The notes below the pieces were generated by a model, which saw nothing but the letters and a program-made list of their open reading frames with translations, was not told the origin of the DNA and did not search any database. Both the position numbers and the translations under genes were made by a program. A DNA stretch of 64,000 bases, taken from contig CAITNS010000041.1 in assembly GCA_903893815.1 (NCBI GenBank), forward strand, positions 62,001 to 126,000. The letters run 5' to 3'. Positions 61,801-64,000 of this stretch are shown piece after piece. Source of the DNA: an uncultured Bacteroidota bacterium (GTDB taxonomy: Bacteria > Bacteroidota > Bacteroidia > B-17B0 > Aurantibacillaceae). Each line of letters starts with the position of its first letter. Position 1 is the first letter of the stretch.

Positions 61801-62707
61801 CTTCGTGAATAAAAATGCCTATTGGTGATGTATCTAATAAATTTTTATAGTTATTCCATCGTTGCTCTAACTCTATCTGAGCTATTTTTTCCTTGGTAAT
61901 ATCCCTGCTAATACCTAAAACAAATTTTATTTTTCCAGATTCGTCGTAAACGGGTGAATAATTATCTTCTAACCAAACTAATTTACCAGATTTTGTTTTA
62001 TATTCAAATGAAGTGCTAGTATGTTTTAAAGTATTGTTTTTTTGCTTTTTACCAATAATAGCTTCAAAGTTCTTATAGCCTTTCTTATCTACAACTATTT
62101 TACTTGCTAAGTTTCCATCTCTGTAAAAATCTTGTGGGGTATATCCTAATAATTTTTTTATTGATGAACTTATGTAAATATATTTCGGTTTAGGGTGGTA
62201 GGTATAAAAATATATTAAATCATTAGCGTTTTGCGTTATTTGCTCTAAATTTTGTTTAGCTTCAAATAATTCATCTCTAAATTTTACTTGCTCAGAAATG
62301 TCTGTAAAAATGGTTTGAATAGCCTTTTCTCCTTTAAAAATGATAGCATTAGATTTTACTTCTAAGTCAATGATTTCATTTTTAGCGTTTCTAATTTTTA
62401 ATTCGAATGGTTCAAAATCTTCACCATTTAATATCTTAATATTGTTTTCCTTGATACGTTTGTGATATTCTGGTAATAAGAAATCGAAAACAGAATGGTT
62501 GTAAATTGTTTTTTTTAACTCTTTATTAATTTTAAGAAGCTTTAATGCAATATTATTTAGAAAAAGGATTTTATTAGAATTAAAAACAATCACTCCAATG
62601 GGCAATTTTTCTAATACTGATATTAAAGTGTTATCTCTTGCATTACTAGGTTTATTAGTTGCAAGAGATTGAGAGGAAGTGTTTTTATTCTTCGTCTTTT
62701 TTATCAT
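58844..62707 (-). CDS. histidine kinase with eight PAS domains (HisKA_2 type)
   Basis: A 1287-residue kinase without evident membrane helices. Eight PAS domains fill residues about 30-1075. The last five are near-copies that begin KLxAIFESGxHLIWTVD and contain TSFNxNF, each followed by a line like GEISELAIIGQDTTQ. A HisKA_2 dimerisation domain (LKEVHHRVKNNMQVISSIL, with the phospho-His at about 1095) and a HATPase (IINEIISNSLKYAF, VGDNGIGIPEN) end the protein. It should sense soluble or redox signals through PAS and phosphorylate the adjacent LytTR regulator. Its start overlaps the upstream MORN gene by 23 bases. Confidence 0.92.
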   Translation of the reverse strand: MIKKTKNKNTSSQSLATNKPSNARDNTLISVLEKLPIGVIVFNSNKILFLNNIALKLLKINKELKKTIYNHSVFDFLLPEYHKRIKENNIKILNGEDFEPFELKIRNAKNEIIDLEVKSNAIIFKGEKAIQTIFTDISEQVKFRDELFEAKQNLEQITQNANDLIYFYTYHPKPKYIYISSSIKKLLGYTPQDFYRDGNLASKIVVDKKGYKNFEAIIGKKQKNNTLKHTSTSFEYKTKSGKLVWLEDNYSPVYDESGKIKFVLGISRDITKEKIAQIELEQRWNNYKNLLDTSPIGIFIHEGYCIYGNKTAAQILEVKDPKKLIGKYLIEFIIPEQRQQAIDRMQRAIKGEELSDRSYKITTSKGNIIDVDLRTAPFVYNGKTVVQTTITNISAEKKLQREKLRAEVAEESNKKLKEEINYRQKIQHELVTQTTKYEAIFNNTSHLIWTVDRSLKITSFNKNYGDYIKLLFDHNLTTGEHITSIHTKVKNQASISFWLNKYKDIFKNKKDNKVHYFEIKDTSHKGKTYNREIFVHPIRNSKGEISELAIIGQDTTQRRLAEQKIIEQSGKLQAIFESGTHLIWTVDRNYFFTSFNQNFADNMFNVYGVKPTLDKKVYKPQTTKVGKAYHQWWITKYDEVFKKATSIEFATEQLDSNEKKLYRQIFIHPILKNGEVEEISCISNDVTELRYLQDQSINQVAKLNSIFESSSHLIWTVDKEFKATSFNKNFSNVFKLYNKIEPVLNSQLHTQLHKRKQAEYKSYWYNLYKKVFFGNSLKLEKQQISPDGNIIYNEIFLNPIRNANNEIVEVACLAHDITENKRFEKQIIEQSAKLKAIFESGDHLIWTVNKKLELTSYNKNYFNLIKSHVSKQKLNENKVISILDTIQNKDKKAFWIDKYKLVLQGKPHVFVHKSTIENTDVYREVYLYPIFLNNEVVEVSIIAQNITERIENENKILEQSAKLKAIFESGDQLMWTISKDLKITSFNQNYANSIFDLYGYYPEIGKSMRSNKTTEYQSVWDKKYDLAFQGKQVEFISERTQKSGKKIIRQILLYPIKDTNNNVMEISGIGFDITENKINEEKITQSLKEKNVLLKEVHHRVKNNMQVISSILNLQSSYVRDTYALNLLKECQNRIKSMAFIHESLYQTKNFESVNFSEYVTTLSKNLVHTYSINTKKVKLILTLDELMLNLDASIPCGLIINEIISNSLKYAFTDNRDGIIFVTLRVDKNKVKIEVGDNGIGIPENVDIKNTQTLGLQLVDTLVEQLSGTLKLKRSKGTVFSIEFNK

Positions 62708-64000
62708 CTTTAGTTTTATCCTTATCCAGTAAAATAGTTTTATCTGGTTTTTTATTGTAAAGAGACGAGTAATCTCTTAAACTCTCCTCGTAAGTAGGCG
62801 TTACTTTTACACCTTGAAACTTAACTTCTATATCATTTTCATAAAAAATAGTTAAGTAATTTAAACCTGCTTCATCAAAAAATTTCCAATCATTTTGCTT
62901 CATTCCTCCAGTGTATTTTCCTTGAGTCATTTTACGCCCATTTTCATAATACCAAATATGTTGTCCGTCTTCATCTCCATTTAAAAATCTACCTTCAAAA
63001 CGCAACTTTTCTTTTGGCATGTAATAACGTTTCCATAAACTATCTGGTTTGTCGTTCACATATCTACCTATTTCTTTATATTCAGGAGTTTCATAAACCC
63101 ACAAACCTTCCTGCATATCATCAATAAATTCTCCTTTAGTAATAATTTTTCCATCTTCAGTATATTCTGTCATGATACCATCTCGTTTATTATCAATATA
63201 AAATTCCTGGCGCATTAAAGCTCCATTTTCATAATACCAATTCCATTCTCCTTGAGCACGACCTTTTTTATCGTATTTTCCTTTTTGTTCAATTTGTTTG
63301 TTAGGATAATAAAAAATCCATTCGCTAATACGTTTATCGTTTGCATATAAACCTTTTCCTCTAAATTCTCCAGAGTTGTGAAATTCAGTCCAAATACCAA
63401 TTCTATTGCGCATGCTATCCACAGCACCATAATCAGTTTTAATGCCTTCTAAATAAATAATAGCTGAATCGGGCACTGGTCTGTTTCTACAAACATATTT
63501 TTTAATCATTACATCGCTCGTGTCATCTCTAGCAATTGGTAATGAATCGCATATATATTTTTGACGGTAATGATAATGTGTTCCAACTGGCATTCCGTTA
63601 ATATAACCACCTTCATATTTCATGGTGCCATCATCATAATAATCTTTATATACATCAAGCTTAGCTAATTCTGGTGCATTTTTTACTGGCTTACCGTAAT
63701 TAAATTTTTCTGTATTACTTAAATTACCCTTTTTATCATATGTTTTCACATAACCATCAACTACATCATCTTTATATTTTTTTTCTTCTTTTAATTTTCC
63801 ATCTTCATAAAAATCCTTCCAAACACCCTGTTTTTTTCCATTTTCATCCTTACGATTTAAACGATCAACACTTGCTAAAATTCCGCCTTGGTATTTCATA
63901 ATGGAAATTATAACAGAGTCTTCAGAAAATTCATAAGCATAACCATCAGGTTTACCTTTTACATAAGGCATTATTAATTTTGTTTTACCCGATGGATAAT
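62685..64000 (-). CDS. MORN-repeat protein (5' end outside window)
   Basis: The frame is open to the window edge, so the real start lies outside; the visible part has about 437 residues. It is built of some fifteen MORN-2-type repeats such as GVWKDFYEDGKLKEEKKY, GYVKTYDKKGNL, GTMKYEGGYINGMPVG and AQGEWNWYYENGALMRQEFY. The C-terminus is lysine- and aspartate-rich. MORN-2 proteins (YwqK-like) are frequent in Bacteroidota and are thought to bind surfaces or partners; several are exported. Its end overlaps the histidine kinase start by 23 bases, so it may take part in the same signalling unit. Confidence 0.85.
   Translation of the reverse strand, partial: YPSGKTKLIMPYVKGKPDGYAYEFSEDSVIISIMKYQGGILASVDRLNRKDENGKKQGVWKDFYEDGKLKEEKKYKDDVVDGYVKTYDKKGNLSNTEKFNYGKPVKNAPELAKLDVYKDYYDDGTMKYEGGYINGMPVGTHYHYRQKYICDSLPIARDDTSDVMIKKYVCRNRPVPDSAIIYLEGIKTDYGAVDSMRNRIGIWTEFHNSGEFRGKGLYANDKRISEWIFYYPNKQIEQKGKYDKKGRAQGEWNWYYENGALMRQEFYIDNKRDGIMTEYTEDGKIITKGEFIDDMQEGLWVYETPEYKEIGRYVNDKPDSLWKRYYMPKEKLRFEGRFLNGDEDGQHIWYYENGRKMTQGKYTGGMKQNDWKFFDEAGLNYLTIFYENDIEVKFQGVKVTPTYEESLRDYSSLYNKKPDKTILLDKDKTKDDKKDEE

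Overview
The window is AT-rich chromosomal DNA of a member of the Bacteroidota. Four things support this. There are several type IX secretion system (T9SS) substrates with type A or type B C-terminal sorting domains. There is a PorP/SprF-family protein next to a TPR/PD40/OmpA protein. Several genes are preceded by the TAnnTTTG -7 element typical of this phylum. The exbB-exbD-exbD-tonB layout is also characteristic. I cannot assign a genus. Most genes are ordinary chromosomal genes; the accessory signal lies in small palindromic repeats, a toxin-antitoxin module between tRNA-Gln fragments, and giant surface proteins.

Layout. 0-3.7 kb: the end of a T9SS type B substrate, a PorP/SprF protein and an OmpA/PorE-like protein in one operon. 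4-5.6 kb: a GNAT acetyltransferase, then a RelE/ParE-type toxin-antitoxin pair between two nearly identical tRNA-Gln(UUG)-like 3' fragments. 5.8-12.1 kb: the ExbB-ExbD-ExbD-TonB energy transducer, with a convergent TPR protein and a PstS-like lipoprotein. 12.2-13.0 kb: a REP-associated (RAYT, Y1) transposase with tandem 45-bp repeats and REP-like hairpins. 13.0-18.4 kb: the sufABCDS iron-sulfur operon on the minus strand, with a good upstream promoter, a REP pair between sufB and sufC, and a related REP-like sequence inside sufS. 18.5-25.4 kb: VOC protein, GNAT protein, flavin-dependent halogenase-like enzyme, O-antigen ligase-like membrane protein and lepA. 25.6-34.7 kb: a 2470-residue SprB-repeat surface protein and a divergent SBBP-repeat protein. 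34.7-41.9 kb: fatty acid hydroxylase family protein, TMTC-like membrane/TPR protein, rpoN, DUF420 protein, and a small operon (thioesterase, LolA, lipoprotein, FabZ-like dehydratase) that resembles accessory genes of aryl polyene/flexirubin clusters. 42-51.4 kb: two paralogous T9SS cargo proteins, a lipoprotein, mfd, an SGNH hydrolase, an ORF6N protein embedded in palindromes, and a FISUMP protein. 51.5-54.6 kb: fumC, a TetR regulator and a broken short-chain dehydrogenase sharing a duplicated operator. 54.6-58 kb: five parS-like sites around a methyltransferase gene and mnmG (gidA). 58-64 kb: a LytTR response regulator, a histidine kinase with eight PAS domains, and a MORN-repeat protein running off the window.

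The most interesting signals are: (i) a cluster of parS-type ParB sites next to mnmG, which suggests an origin-proximal segregation region; (ii) palindromes that share the core CAAATTG but have different arms, found upstream of and inside the ORF6N gene; (iii) REP-like palindromes, one of them read in frame within sufS, in a window that also carries a RAYT; (iv) tRNA-Gln 3' fragments bracketing a toxin-antitoxin module.
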